NCBI GenBank assembly: GCA_024138015.1 | Contig: JAMXBB010000003.1 | Location: 14,550,148-14,614,147 of the forward strand | Source: Lumnitzera littorea | Taxonomy: Eukaryota; Streptophyta; Magnoliopsida; Myrtales; Combretaceae | Direction of reading: 5' to 3' | DNA length: 64,000 nucleotides | Shown here: one piece after another, positions 1-12,607 of the stretch | Layout: each line of letters opens with the position of its first letter | Position numbering within the stretch: the first letter of the stretch is position 1 | Program-made: the position numbers and the translations under genes | The notes under the pieces: generated by a model | What the model was told of the DNA's origin: nothing | Database searches by the model: none | The model's input: only the letters and a program-made list of their open reading frames with translations

Positions 1-84
1 TAGGAGGAGGAGGGGGTTGGGGTTTTGGTTTTTTTTGGTGGGGGGGTTGGGTGGTGGTGGAGGGGGGAGTGTGGGGGTGGGGGA
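1..84. repeat. G-rich low-complexity tract at the window edge
   Basis: Almost only G and T/A on the + strand, with many runs of three or more G. It lies in the intron upstream of the first visible PAS1 exon. It could form G-quadruplexes, or it could be poor-quality sequence at a contig edge. Nothing codes here. Positions 85-217 are ordinary intron ending in a pyrimidine-rich stretch and an AG acceptor at 216-217. Confidence 0.6.
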
Positions 85-217
85 AATGGCTGGAGTGTGT
101 GGAACATAAAAACTTATGAGATCTTGTGTCTTCTCAACATGTCACTAAGGTTCTGCTTAAGAAGATCTATGGCAGGCAGCAGGCTATCATGATTAATGCT
201 TTCTTTACCATTGGCAG

Positions 218-3200
218 GTCAGGGACATGCTAGGAGATGGACGCCTGATCAAGCGCCGGATTCATGATGGAAAAGGTTTGACTAAAATTTTACTTTCCTT
301 TTTTCAACTGTATACAAACTGAGAATTGAAATTACATTTGGCCCCTATTGAACCATGAAGGGACTTAGATTTATTTTAAATTTCTTTATGGAGCTTTGTG
401 TAATGGAGGGACCTCATAAACAAAAAGGGATCCAGCCATAAACATATAACGAGCCTCGCATCTGTATTTACCATGTTTTAAGTTTAGTCATTTTTCCAAC
501 TTGACTGGTGGTTGGCTGTCAAACCCCTCCATTATGCCACTACTTTTGTCTTCTTTTTGTTTCTTCCAGCTTCTCATTCTCTGCAATCTCATAACTTAGC
601 TTTTGCATTTACCAAGGTTTAAGTGAAAGTTCATCTCAACAACTATTGTTGGATTTAATTAGGCGAGTTTCCAATGGATTGCCCTCTTCATGACAGTAAA
701 CTGCAAGTTCACTATAAGGGATGGTTGCTTAATGAAGAAAAGAGGGTTTTCTATGATACTAGAGTGGATAATAATGGCCAACCTTTGGAGTTCAGTTCTG
801 GAGAAGGGCTTGTAAGTTTTTTGTTAGTTTTGAGGGAATGAGATGTGATCAATTCTTACAATCTTGTTCTCTTGATGTATAGGTGTCTATTTTGGAGCAA
901 ATGTCTGTCATTTAAGCTTAAATGTCAAAACTTTTGATTGTAATTTTATTCTATTCTGACAGGTGCCTGAAGGATTTGAAATGTGTGTCCGCTTAATGCT
1001 TCCTGGAGAAATCGCACTAGTTACTTGCCCTCCTGATTATGCATATGACAAATTTCCTAGGTTACACTCTTATTCAAGTTCCTTTTATCCATTTATTCAC
1101 AATTTTCTTTGATAAATTTCATTCGCATCACAATGACCAATGGCTGTGCTCCTCAACAATGTCATATCTTTCCTGATCTTTCAAGTCCTGCTACTTTCTT
1201 CATTTGCTCTTGCTTTGCATCAGAACTCATTGTTCTATGTTGCTTCATATTATTAGGCCAGCTGGTGTTCCAGAAGGGGCTCATATTCAGTGGGAAATTG
1301 AGCTTCTAGGTTTTGACATGCCCAAGGTATTTGCCAGATATTTCCTAATATTTGGAATTTGAGCTTCGTAGGGGATTCATTGAGAATGAAAAATGGCTTT
1401 ACCAGGTTATGCAATTTCACAAAAAACTTGTCAATGAACAGAACAAGTACTGTGTCAGAAATATATATGTGATATCTTTTACAATAAAAAATTAATATTA
1501 CCTTGTTCATTTTTTATTTATTTATGCATTTTAGGATATATTGTTTGATTATTATTATCTTTTATTTAGGGATAGTAAGGATTGAGAAGCTTGTATAAAT
1601 AAATGGTTATGCAACATCAATATACAAACAAGAAAGTCACTCTAAATTAGCTGTTACTAGCAGTTACTAGCTAGTAGTTCGTATAATCAGAGGGTTGTTG
1701 CTAATGAGCTGACAAACTTAGAGATTGGAGTGTTCTTTCTGATGAGTACTAAATCGTGTTCTGAGTAAATCTCCTGTTATAAGATCTATTACACAGCTTC
1801 ATAACATATTGGGTAACCATTACTTAATGGTGATAGAGTTTTTGTATTGAGGAGAAAGGATAGATAATTTCTGTCTGTCTCTTTAGATGGACAGTGAGTA
1901 TTGCTTCATGCCTGTTCTAATTTTCCTCTGAAAGTTCTGCTAGATTTTTATTTTAAAAAGCTTTTCATATCTAGAGTAAGAGGAAACATCTTGAATGGGT
2001 TTGGTTAGATGAAGAAAAGAGAGAAAAGGGACTCTGTAAACAATAAATTGCCATGAACAAGTGGAAGGAATTTGAACTTACATAGTATCTTGAGGGAAAA
2101 ATAGAAGCTCACTTATAAACATATGTCTTGTCTTGGATAGATCAAGTTTAGGTCTGAGGGCTCAAACTAAGGTGGTTGAGAATACCAACAGTTTCCAAGC
2201 CTCGTTTCTGTGGCTCAATAATTTGAGACAATGTAATTTTATGATGCCATTAATAAAGGCAAACAGAAAAAACTGCAAACTGCCAGACTTTTTGTTGGAA
2301 ATTTTTTTCTAAAGCACATTCTGATCGACTCTGCAGGACTGGACTGGTTTAAACTTTAGAAGTATAATGGATGATGCAGAGAACATCAGAAACAAGGTAT
2401 GTAATGTAATAGTTACTAAGTTTATGGGTTCATGATGCTGCTAGTGAACTATAAGTGCAACATTTCATCTAGCTTCAAGCTTTTAACAGTGCAATGTTGT
2501 CTGCTTAAAAGTTTCTTCACAGTCTGTTACTTGATAATTTTCTCCAAGTTCAAACTGGCACTTGAATTAATTGTTTTTCAGTTTTTCCATCTTTTATGCA
2601 TGATGACCATTGCAGCGGTTAATTTTTTATTGAGTGGGTGTAATAGCTGGATAACTAATCATGTCAATTTCACACTGACTGCATCCTTTTGCATTTCTTT
2701 CAGGGGAATAGACTTTTTAAGGAAGGAAAATATGAGCTTGCTAAAGCAAAGTATGAGAAGGTAACTTTCTTTATATTTTTTCTCATAAGAATTTGTACAT
2801 CAAGCTTGACGGGAAGCTGTTGCTGGGTTTTCGGGTACTTAAGCTATACACTGCACAGGCAATGAAGTGCATGCCAGCTTACTCCATGTGTGCTCATTTG
2901 CACATATTAAAGTCAGGGTCCTAGTTAGAATCAATAAGAGATCTTTAGAAATTGCAATTGTTACTGTAAGATCCTAATTTAGCTAACTAGAGGAAAAAAG
3001 AAGGGAAAAAAAAAAAGAAAAGAAAACATTTATCTTGACTGTATTCCTTGTGGTAATTGAAAATCTGAGCAGTTCCAGGGTATGGCGCCTCAGTAAAAGA
3101 GACTGAAGTTTCATTTGTTTAAGAGTATGTTGGCATGAACATTTCTTGATTGCTATATCAAAGATTCATAGTCGTTGAAATTAAGAATCAGAAATCATAA

Positions 3201-6200
3201 ATCCAATACAAGCATGAGATTTTGCATAAATTAGTTATGCTATCTAATTTAACATGAGAACAAAGAATCATAACTCAAGTGCAAGCATTAGTTTTGGATA
3301 TATTAGTTGTGCTAATCTAATTTAACATGACAACTAAGTAGGAAGTCTAAAGTTCAAATCCCTATATTATCATTTAGCTTCCCATTTAATTATTTATATG
3401 TAATGAGCATCAGTTAACCTCCCTCCTTAATGACAATGTCTGCGAATTGGACCAAAATTATTCAAAACATTTGATGAAGTTGAAGGTTTGCCATCCTGCC
3501 ATCAATATTATGATTAAGTAAATAACAAGTGATAAATATGAATAATATTATGGATAACAAACAACAATATAAACAAATGCCATGAGGATATTTGATGAAA
3601 TCATAATACAATTGCATAGATCCTTCATCATTTGCTGTCAAAATTCCAAGATATGACAGCTAGAATTGTTTTGGGATCAGACTTAATATTAGTTGCATCA
3701 TACCATCAGAAAGCTTCATTGTAAATGTGAAATAGTCATTACTGATATAAAGAAGAAAATAGATAAACTTTGGTAAATCAAATAGAAATTATATCTTAGG
3801 TCTATATTGAATAGTTGGCATTAAGTAAGAAAAATATAATTATATATTTTGTGATATGGGTTTTGGGAGAACCAAGATGCAAACTCAAGCCTTTAGAAAG
3901 GAAACACTCAAGTGCATTTATACCCCACATTGAGATCTTTTACTATTGATGTGGAAGATAAGTCCCACAATTAGCACAATGCAATAGAAAATATTCTATA
4001 GGTTTCCTGTCCAGGCAGGTTGGCATTGCACTTTGATGCATGGGCAAACAATTCACCATCAGCATGACTACCTGCATTGCACAATTGTGATTGAACAATA
4101 GTTCTTGAGGTGGGAGAGCATTAGCTCACATGAATTGTATAATTAAATCCTATACTTTTGAGGTGGGGCTCATCTCATACCTTGAAATTAGGATGGTGGC
4201 TTCCTGACTTTGGAATTGTCAAACATTAGAACATGGATGTGCACTTTTTTTTTTTTTTTTTTTTGGCTAAGGGAGGTGGACCAAGGTTTGAGCCATAGAT
4301 TTGTGACTAAGAGAACATGACCTGCCACTAGACCACAAGGCTAGTGCCCATGGATACCCGCTTTAGCTTACACTAGACTGTCAAGGTGAGAGATGCAATT
4401 GTGCAGTGCTTCTGACTGTTTGCATTTGTGGATTTTGGGACTTAACAGTGGTTTGTGCTGTATTTTCTATACAGGTTCTGCGAGAATTTAATCATGTAAA
4501 TCCACAAGATGATGAAGAAGGGAAAGAGTTCTTAAACACAAGAGTGAGTGCCTTCTCCTGTATTAGTGAGGGATGAGAGTTACTATTATCACATGACTTT
4601 TGGTGGTAATTATTGGAGAGTTGTTAACACTAAAAACAAGCATCAGTGTGTCTTTCCCTCTCACATGCTTAATAACTTGCCTGTAAATGCACATGCAAGC
4701 AGAAAATTACATAATTTTTTTGGATCATATAGTGGCTTCATTTTAATATCATAGATTGAAAAGTATAATGGTGTTATTTATACTTTCTTTGATCTAATTC
4801 TGTTTTGCAATTGCCATTGAAGAATCTTCTGCATTTAAATGTGGCTGCTTGTTATCTGAAAATGGGAGAGTGCAGAAAGGCTATTGAGGCATGCAATAAG
4901 GTATGTGCATCATTGATCGACCATGGTTCTTTTTATTTTTAATCACATCAAATTTTCAATAAGTTTTATTGCATCATCTATATGCTGATATCTTTTGATA
5001 TAAGCTCCTACTAAGTCCTTACCCAACTCCTTTCACTCTTTAGACCAGATTACACATGTAAAATGAATGAGAGACTATGGCCTCATTCGGTAAATCGTGC
5101 TCTAATTGAGTGTACTGTGTTTCTTTATATTGTTAGTGCTGTAAACATTTATAGACAATTGGTGAAATGAGACAAGCAGAATGTAAGGTGGATCTTCATT
5201 GTATTGGTTATTATTTTTATGCCAACATATAACCAAAAAGAGTCAATCATTTATGGACAAAGCCTTTTTGATCAAATTGTGAAATAGTTGTGATTATGTG
5301 CTTGATGACAATATGTTTGGTACGTCACATCAATTGAAGATGTTTTATAAGCACAGGCCTGCTGAACCACTTGTGTGTTCTTACTGTTGATAGGGCCCCA
5401 TTGCTTATGGGAACAAATAAATTGATAGTTTCTTGTTCTTGATGCTTGCTTTGTTTGTCTGCATGGCAATTTCAAAATCCATGAATTTTTTAGTCAAATG
5501 TGCCCTTTCTTTTTCTTAACTCCTCCTTTTCTGTGCTGCCAGCACTGCTAAGTAAAGCTCATTAAATGGGGATATATATTTTTCTGAGTATGCTAGTACC
5601 TAATTTACGCTGTTCTCCCATCCAGAGAGCTGGAGATAGGAAAGCTTGAGAAAGTTAAAAAGGAAGGAAATAGAACAATCTTCTGTGCATAAATTTCCTA
5701 AGGCCCAAGACAGAATTGTCAACTGTGGTACATGCATGCATTCTGCTTCAAAGCTAAAGCTTTCTCTATTCCTATTCCCCCTCTTATACGAGCTTCTGTA
5801 CCCAACAATCAGACCAAGTTCTTGCTCCCTGTAATTGGAATGTGTATCATAATGATGACAGGCTAGTGAAAATTGTCAACTTATTAAACACTTACAATTT
5901 TCCCACTCCAGGATTTGTTGGTCTTTTTGCATTAAGCCATGCTTTCTGTGTTTATAATATCACATGAAAAATGCATGCATGTCTGCTTAGTATGTGTGTC
6001 TTTATCAAAGCTCAATCTGGTGATAGTAATCTGCATGCTAAAATTTGATGCTTTGGGTTTTCTTGCTGAAGGCTCGAACCCTAGGGCTTGTGGGTTTTTG
6101 AGAGAAGGAATTTTGATTTTGTTGCTAATAGTCTTTATTTATGATTTATCTTTTCAGAAGAAAGCTTTGATTTCTGAAGAAACTTGTTAGTGCTTCTTGA

Positions 6201-6904
6201 ATGTGTATTTCTTTCATTTTGTGGATTAAGACTATCAAAGTTGCAGGTTATGCTCTTTATTTGTTAAGAGCTCATTTATTTTCTATTCTCATGCTATTTC
6301 GAAGGTCTTGGATGCAAATCCTGTCCATGTGAAGGCTTTGTACCGTCGTGGTATGGCTTATATGTCAGCTGGAGATTTTGATGAAGCTAGAGATGATTTT
6401 CAGGCGGTAAATATTGGTTAGTTAGCCGCTTTATTGTGACTTTTGTTTCTTGCGTATTCTTACCAATCGACTTCTGGATATTGGTAGATGATGAAAATTG
6501 ACAAGTCATCTGAACCAGACGCCACAGCTGCTCTTTTGAAATTAAAGCAGAAGGAGCAGGTTTGCCAAGAATCATTAATATAATTCTAGGAGTAATGCTT
6601 CATAAAACGATTTAATCATCTCTATACTATAATGTAGGAGGTGCAAAGGAGGGCTCAGAAGCAGTTCAAAGGACTCTTTGATAAGAAGCCTGGAGAAATT
6701 GCAGAGGCTGGTGTGGAAGCTAGTGATGACAAACAAGCACCAAGTGAAAGTCCTAATACTAGCAATGAAAGAGAGTTAAATGATGCTAATGAAACACATG
6801 AAACGGTGGAAGTTGCACCCCAAATGGCTTGGTTCTCGCGATTTTGGCCTTCCACCCGAAGAGTATTTATGGCTCTTGGGATAGATAGGTGTTCCATATT
6901 GTAA
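218..6904 (+). CDS. PAS1: PASTICCINO1-type FKBP/TPR immunophilin, C-terminal part (spliced, 5' partial)
   Basis: Eleven exons join in frame with GT-AG borders: 218-275, 663-811, 963-1060, 1257-1326, 2337-2396, 2704-2760, 4475-4543, 4823-4900, 6305-6406, 6488-6559, 6638-6904 (TAA). They give 359 codons; the start and earlier FKBP domains lie outside the window. Domains, numbered from the first visible residue: FKBP-like domain about 20-122; three TPR motifs about 136-168, 189-219 and 222-255; a charged low-complexity linker about 285-325; a basic/aromatic C-terminal helix about 330-355. The family is a large plant immunophilin with several FKBP domains, a TPR region and a C-terminal calmodulin-binding-type helix. 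In Arabidopsis it affects cell division, auxin response and very-long-chain fatty acid synthesis at the ER. The last four residues are CSIL, which fits a CaaX prenylation box. No stop or frameshift was found. Assignment to PAS1 rather than another FKBP-TPR protein rests on the C-terminal layout and is fairly sure. Confidence 0.9.
4245..4350 (-). mobile_element. tRNA-derived SINE in a PAS1 intron
   Basis: On the minus strand the unit runs from about 4350 to a poly(A) tail (a T run on +, 4245-4264). Near its head is TGGTCTAGTGG, a good pol III A box. About 35 bases further is GGCTCAAACC, close to the B box GGTTCGANNCC. The flanks start with the same ATGGAT (4232-4237 and 4350-4355) inside an imperfect 12-base target duplication. 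The unit is about 105 bp with the tail. It lies inside the 1.7-kb intron 2761-4474, opposite to the gene. Confidence 0.7.
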
Positions 6905-8014
6905 GTTTCTCTCTAGTTGGTGGGTTATTTATTTATTTTTCGATAGGATTTATGTGAAGGTCGAGTGATTTACCTTGATTCATAGATCCTCAAGATAATA
7001 AACATTCGATGAGAGTTGAATACTTCCCGTGTGTTAGTGACATATATTATCCAAAATGTCGAATAAATACTATACAGCTGAAAGGATCCTTCACTAGGCT
7101 ATTTCGATAGTTACAAGTAAGAATACAACTGAAGCTATTATTTCTTTCCTCTGAACTTTACACTTTTGTCGAAGGGTTGGGACTAACTCATCATCTCCAC
7201 TGCATTGTCCACAAGCCAAACGAGGGTTGCTCATACTTTCATTATTATGCTTCTGTAGGTGAAGGATATAACACTCAAGATTGAACGGTTTTTACTCTTC
7301 AATTTGTAAGGAAAACAATGAAGAACGGAAGATGAAGATGCTCCAAAGTCTTTGGACGATAAGACCTGTGGTAGTTGTCAGTCGATCCGTACTGAAGTTA
7401 CAGTACAAGTCTATGAACTGCAATGCTCGGAAAACTGTAATGTAAATGAAGGTTCTATTCTGTCTCGGCTGCTACATTGGTAGGTTAAATTGAGTCCGAA
7501 AGTTCTAAAAAAAATCTACGTGCTCATTAGTTCTTAAAAGCAAGACGGTCAGATTTAGAAGACTCTGAAACTGGGAAAGAGAGGAGGCAGCCTCTCCTTA
7601 CTGTCTGTTATAAATTGCATACACAAATTGGACAAATAATGCGATTATTTAGATCAGATATTTATTTTAGCTTTTCAATCACGATGATGTGATTGAATCT
7701 TGAGTTGATGGTGCAGTGACGTAACGTCTTGGTAAGTGTTAGTCTCTTACGAAAGATGATATTCTAAGTTTTGGTCTCAATGATACTAAATTTGAAACTA
7801 ATTTATGCGAAACAGTCGGGTGTGGTTGGAACAAGATTAGAGACTCATAGACGCTTGGGACTGTCTCTACTTAGACCTTAGGATTACAGTGGTTAAAATG
7901 ATGATTTTTACTCGTGATTTTATAAATTTATATTTTCTCAAGTTAATTTATATATAAAATTATGTATGTGTGAAAATTTATATTTTTAATTAACTATATG
8001 TATAAATTCGATAA
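6905..8014. other. PAS1 3' UTR and spacer
   Basis: No open frame with family resemblance on either strand. The first few hundred bases are probably PAS1 3' UTR. From about 7900 the sequence becomes AT-rich. Confidence 0.5.
6997..7002 (+). terminator. Candidate poly(A) signal of PAS1
   Basis: AATAAA lies about 93 bases after the PAS1 stop codon, a normal spacing for a plant 3' UTR. The cleavage site is not determined. Confidence 0.4.
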
Positions 8015-8150
8015 AAGCTTATGTTTTTGTTCGAATTTATCAATTCCATATATCCTAGTTGAGTGGGTTAAAAAATAAAAAAATCTTACTAAATTTTTAT
8101 AAGCTATCAATTATTAGAACATTACATATCTTATTTTGATTTTTTTTCAA

Positions 8151-8185
<35 letters not shown>

Positions 8186-10310
8186 ATTATTTGCTAGATA
8201 AACTGCAATGCAGGCACTGAATATGTTTAACTCTGTATTTTAGAGCAAAAAAAAAAATATGGCGCCACTAAGTAGCAAGGCAACAACTATACAATGTGTA
8301 TGCACTAATCAGTGACTTCTAAAATGCTTGTAATCATTACACCGCAGGAAAAGGATTTTGGTTGGGTAAAAATGTGGTGGGTTGAAATATGCTTTATTGA
8401 ATTAGGCTAGGCCCATAGTCACATAGACCGATTACTTAGGAGGTTTGGAATAAGAACCATTAAAGTTAGCTTGACCAGTTTTAACCTTTCTTGAAAGGCC
8501 CATGAACTCAATAGAAATACCTACAAGCTCTAGGCTTGGACTCGTGAAAGCCCATGAAGACTCCAAAAAGAGTTGACAAATCCTGTCCATTAACCGTCAA
8601 GGCAATTTGGAAATGGCTATCAAGCACCAAAATCTGATAATACCTGCCTCTTAACCCTAAAAAATAAGTTGGGAGAAGAATAAAAACATGAATCAAAGTC
8701 GATAGAAACAAGAATCACTTGTCAAGCACCTAAGCTTAAGAGTCAAATAAAGTCCAGAAGATGAAAGACCCATAAACATTCAAGCTGTCATTGTAAATTT
8801 TTAGGTGGTTGGAATTGCAATTATATGAAATTTGTATTTTACAAACGAAATGCAGCAATGTTTTTGTTAGGGGAATAATTATCATCTTATGAATGGACGA
8901 AACCAGCTATTAAAAACCCTAGCTAATACGTAATATAATTATATTAGTCAATACGTAATATAATTATGTTAGTCAATTCGAATTATCTTCCAGGATCTAT
9001 AATTGTCCTAAAAATCCCAATACGAAAATCCAGGACTAGGAACGATGTCCTTTCCTAGAATTAGATTGATTTATCTTAAAGAGGGTATCAAGTACATTTA
9101 TCTTTCAATCCACTAAAAATTCAAAATTTGAAGGCATGTTGGTAAAGGGCCGGTCTATATGTATATAGAAAAAACTTGGACAAAATGAAACAATCCCTTC
9201 TATTATTGTGTTTGCCCGATTAATGCAGCCTTAACCTATATTTTATTTTATAAGCCATACAACTAAATTCCTCGGCACATTGTATTCTGTTGTTACATGT
9301 AGATTACACCATAGCAAAGCTATAAACAATATCCCTAGAGAGATAATCAAGTTTAACGAATGTTAAAAAAAAAAAAAAAAACAAGTAATCCCGTCTACAT
9401 TTGAGTTGCCTTTTATGGAAAAAAGTAGCTCAATTTAACAATCTATCCTGACAAATGGTTGGAAAATAAAAACCTCATAAAGATAGCAAATTATAAAAAA
9501 ATAGAGTAATAATTTATTATTAAGTAGTATTAGTTTTACATTTTAAAAATGATCGATATAAACATAATCAACCATATTATTCATTTTTTTTTTTTTTCAT
9601 TTCAAGTGATAACATATTACAAAATAATGAATGAAAAATATAAATTGCATGAAAAATCTTATGATGTGTGACTTGCACGTAGTATATATATATGTCATTA
9701 TCATTCCAAAATGTTAATGATAAATTTCTATTCACAAATGTGACCGTTTGTCGTTGCACACTCTAGGGAATCTCATGCCTTATCCAGACAACCTTTAACA
9801 ACCAAAGACGAGGTCATGACTAAGGAAAACTTCGGTGGAGTTATTTGTGCGTTGTGTTGTGTGGTAACGGTGGATCTAGGAATATATGTCGTATTTAACG
9901 CAAGTGGCCGCAACTTTTGCTACTTGTATATAGATAGAGGTAAGAATCAGTTGGACCGATTTGAAACTGACTGGTTTGGGCGAGTTTTAAATCGGCCCAG
10001 TCTGGTAGTGATCAAATTAAATTACCTTGGTGAACCATTCGGCTTTAAGGGTTTAGATTGTTTGTCTAAGCGGAACTGTCTTAACCGACAGTTTACAAAT
10101 CGTCGAGTTGACTCATTATTAAACCGGTAGATTGACCGTTCGGTTCATCCCTTAAAAAAAAAAAGAAAGAGAAAAAGAAAAGAGAGGCTATTAAGTTAAA
10201 ATAAATAATTAGGTAATATTCAATAAGTCGTTGCATATTAAAATTACTTTATTTATAATAGTGAATGATAATTTTTTTTAAATAATATTATCAAATTAAT
10301 AATAAATGAT
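8015..10310. repeat. Direct repeat, copy 1 (2,296 bp)
   Basis: Matches 10312-12607 at a constant offset of 2,297 bases, with no difference seen by eye. Agreement includes a (CT)n run at 8155-8182 and an A run at about 9364-9380, which normally drift first. It contains short open frames of 60-104 codons, none with a recognisable domain. Part of 9940-10140 is repetitive-looking sequence rich in GACCG/CCGGT. Treated as non-coding. Confidence 0.95.
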
Positions 10311-10311
10311 N
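10311..10311. other. Single ambiguous base (N) at the junction of two identical blocks
   Basis: The only N seen in the window. It sits exactly between the end of copy 1 and the AAGCTT that begins copy 2, so it is probably a scaffold join rather than a miscalled base. Confidence 0.95.
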
Positions 10312-10447
10312 AAGCTTATGTTTTTGTTCGAATTTATCAATTCCATATATCCTAGTTGAGTGGGTTAAAAAATAAAAAAATCTTACTAAATTTTTATAAG
10401 CTATCAATTATTAGAACATTACATATCTTATTTTGATTTTTTTTCAA

Positions 10448-10482
<35 letters not shown>

Positions 10483-12607
10483 ATTATTTGCTAGATAAAC
10501 TGCAATGCAGGCACTGAATATGTTTAACTCTGTATTTTAGAGCAAAAAAAAAAATATGGCGCCACTAAGTAGCAAGGCAACAACTATACAATGTGTATGC
10601 ACTAATCAGTGACTTCTAAAATGCTTGTAATCATTACACCGCAGGAAAAGGATTTTGGTTGGGTAAAAATGTGGTGGGTTGAAATATGCTTTATTGAATT
10701 AGGCTAGGCCCATAGTCACATAGACCGATTACTTAGGAGGTTTGGAATAAGAACCATTAAAGTTAGCTTGACCAGTTTTAACCTTTCTTGAAAGGCCCAT
10801 GAACTCAATAGAAATACCTACAAGCTCTAGGCTTGGACTCGTGAAAGCCCATGAAGACTCCAAAAAGAGTTGACAAATCCTGTCCATTAACCGTCAAGGC
10901 AATTTGGAAATGGCTATCAAGCACCAAAATCTGATAATACCTGCCTCTTAACCCTAAAAAATAAGTTGGGAGAAGAATAAAAACATGAATCAAAGTCGAT
11001 AGAAACAAGAATCACTTGTCAAGCACCTAAGCTTAAGAGTCAAATAAAGTCCAGAAGATGAAAGACCCATAAACATTCAAGCTGTCATTGTAAATTTTTA
11101 GGTGGTTGGAATTGCAATTATATGAAATTTGTATTTTACAAACGAAATGCAGCAATGTTTTTGTTAGGGGAATAATTATCATCTTATGAATGGACGAAAC
11201 CAGCTATTAAAAACCCTAGCTAATACGTAATATAATTATATTAGTCAATACGTAATATAATTATGTTAGTCAATTCGAATTATCTTCCAGGATCTATAAT
11301 TGTCCTAAAAATCCCAATACGAAAATCCAGGACTAGGAACGATGTCCTTTCCTAGAATTAGATTGATTTATCTTAAAGAGGGTATCAAGTACATTTATCT
11401 TTCAATCCACTAAAAATTCAAAATTTGAAGGCATGTTGGTAAAGGGCCGGTCTATATGTATATAGAAAAAACTTGGACAAAATGAAACAATCCCTTCTAT
11501 TATTGTGTTTGCCCGATTAATGCAGCCTTAACCTATATTTTATTTTATAAGCCATACAACTAAATTCCTCGGCACATTGTATTCTGTTGTTACATGTAGA
11601 TTACACCATAGCAAAGCTATAAACAATATCCCTAGAGAGATAATCAAGTTTAACGAATGTTAAAAAAAAAAAAAAAAACAAGTAATCCCGTCTACATTTG
11701 AGTTGCCTTTTATGGAAAAAAGTAGCTCAATTTAACAATCTATCCTGACAAATGGTTGGAAAATAAAAACCTCATAAAGATAGCAAATTATAAAAAAATA
11801 GAGTAATAATTTATTATTAAGTAGTATTAGTTTTACATTTTAAAAATGATCGATATAAACATAATCAACCATATTATTCATTTTTTTTTTTTTTCATTTC
11901 AAGTGATAACATATTACAAAATAATGAATGAAAAATATAAATTGCATGAAAAATCTTATGATGTGTGACTTGCACGTAGTATATATATATGTCATTATCA
12001 TTCCAAAATGTTAATGATAAATTTCTATTCACAAATGTGACCGTTTGTCGTTGCACACTCTAGGGAATCTCATGCCTTATCCAGACAACCTTTAACAACC
12101 AAAGACGAGGTCATGACTAAGGAAAACTTCGGTGGAGTTATTTGTGCGTTGTGTTGTGTGGTAACGGTGGATCTAGGAATATATGTCGTATTTAACGCAA
12201 GTGGCCGCAACTTTTGCTACTTGTATATAGATAGAGGTAAGAATCAGTTGGACCGATTTGAAACTGACTGGTTTGGGCGAGTTTTAAATCGGCCCAGTCT
12301 GGTAGTGATCAAATTAAATTACCTTGGTGAACCATTCGGCTTTAAGGGTTTAGATTGTTTGTCTAAGCGGAACTGTCTTAACCGACAGTTTACAAATCGT
12401 CGAGTTGACTCATTATTAAACCGGTAGATTGACCGTTCGGTTCATCCCTTAAAAAAAAAAAGAAAGAGAAAAAGAAAAGAGAGGCTATTAAGTTAAAATA
12501 AATAATTAGGTAATATTCAATAAGTCGTTGCATATTAAAATTACTTTATTTATAATAGTGAATGATAATTTTTTTTAAATAATATTATCAAATTAATAAT
12601 AAATGAT
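10312..12607. repeat. Direct repeat, copy 2 (2,296 bp), starting at a HindIII site
   Basis: Begins with AAGCTT (10312-10317), the HindIII recognition sequence. It repeats copy 1 without visible change, then runs on into unique sequence at 12608. Copy 1 stops at the same internal point (10310). This is the pattern of two overlapping contigs or clone ends placed side by side. Confidence 0.95.

Noticed and set aside
2432..2764. 110-codon open frame on +
   Set aside because: It covers a PAS1 intron and reads exon 2704-2760 in the wrong frame.
6655..6897. 80-codon minus-strand open frame
   Set aside because: Shadow of the last PAS1 exon.
8508..8711. 67-codon minus-strand open frame (also 10805-11008)
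   Set aside because: Short, no family resemblance, and duplicated only because the block is duplicated.
9816..10130. 104-codon open frame, repeated at 12113-12427
   Set aside because: No recognisable domain and composition like repetitive non-coding DNA; the second copy belongs to the probable false duplication.
10135..10190. A-rich end after GACCG/CCGGT-rich sequence, possible retroposon 3' end
   Set aside because: No target duplication or promoter boxes found; not enough to call an element.
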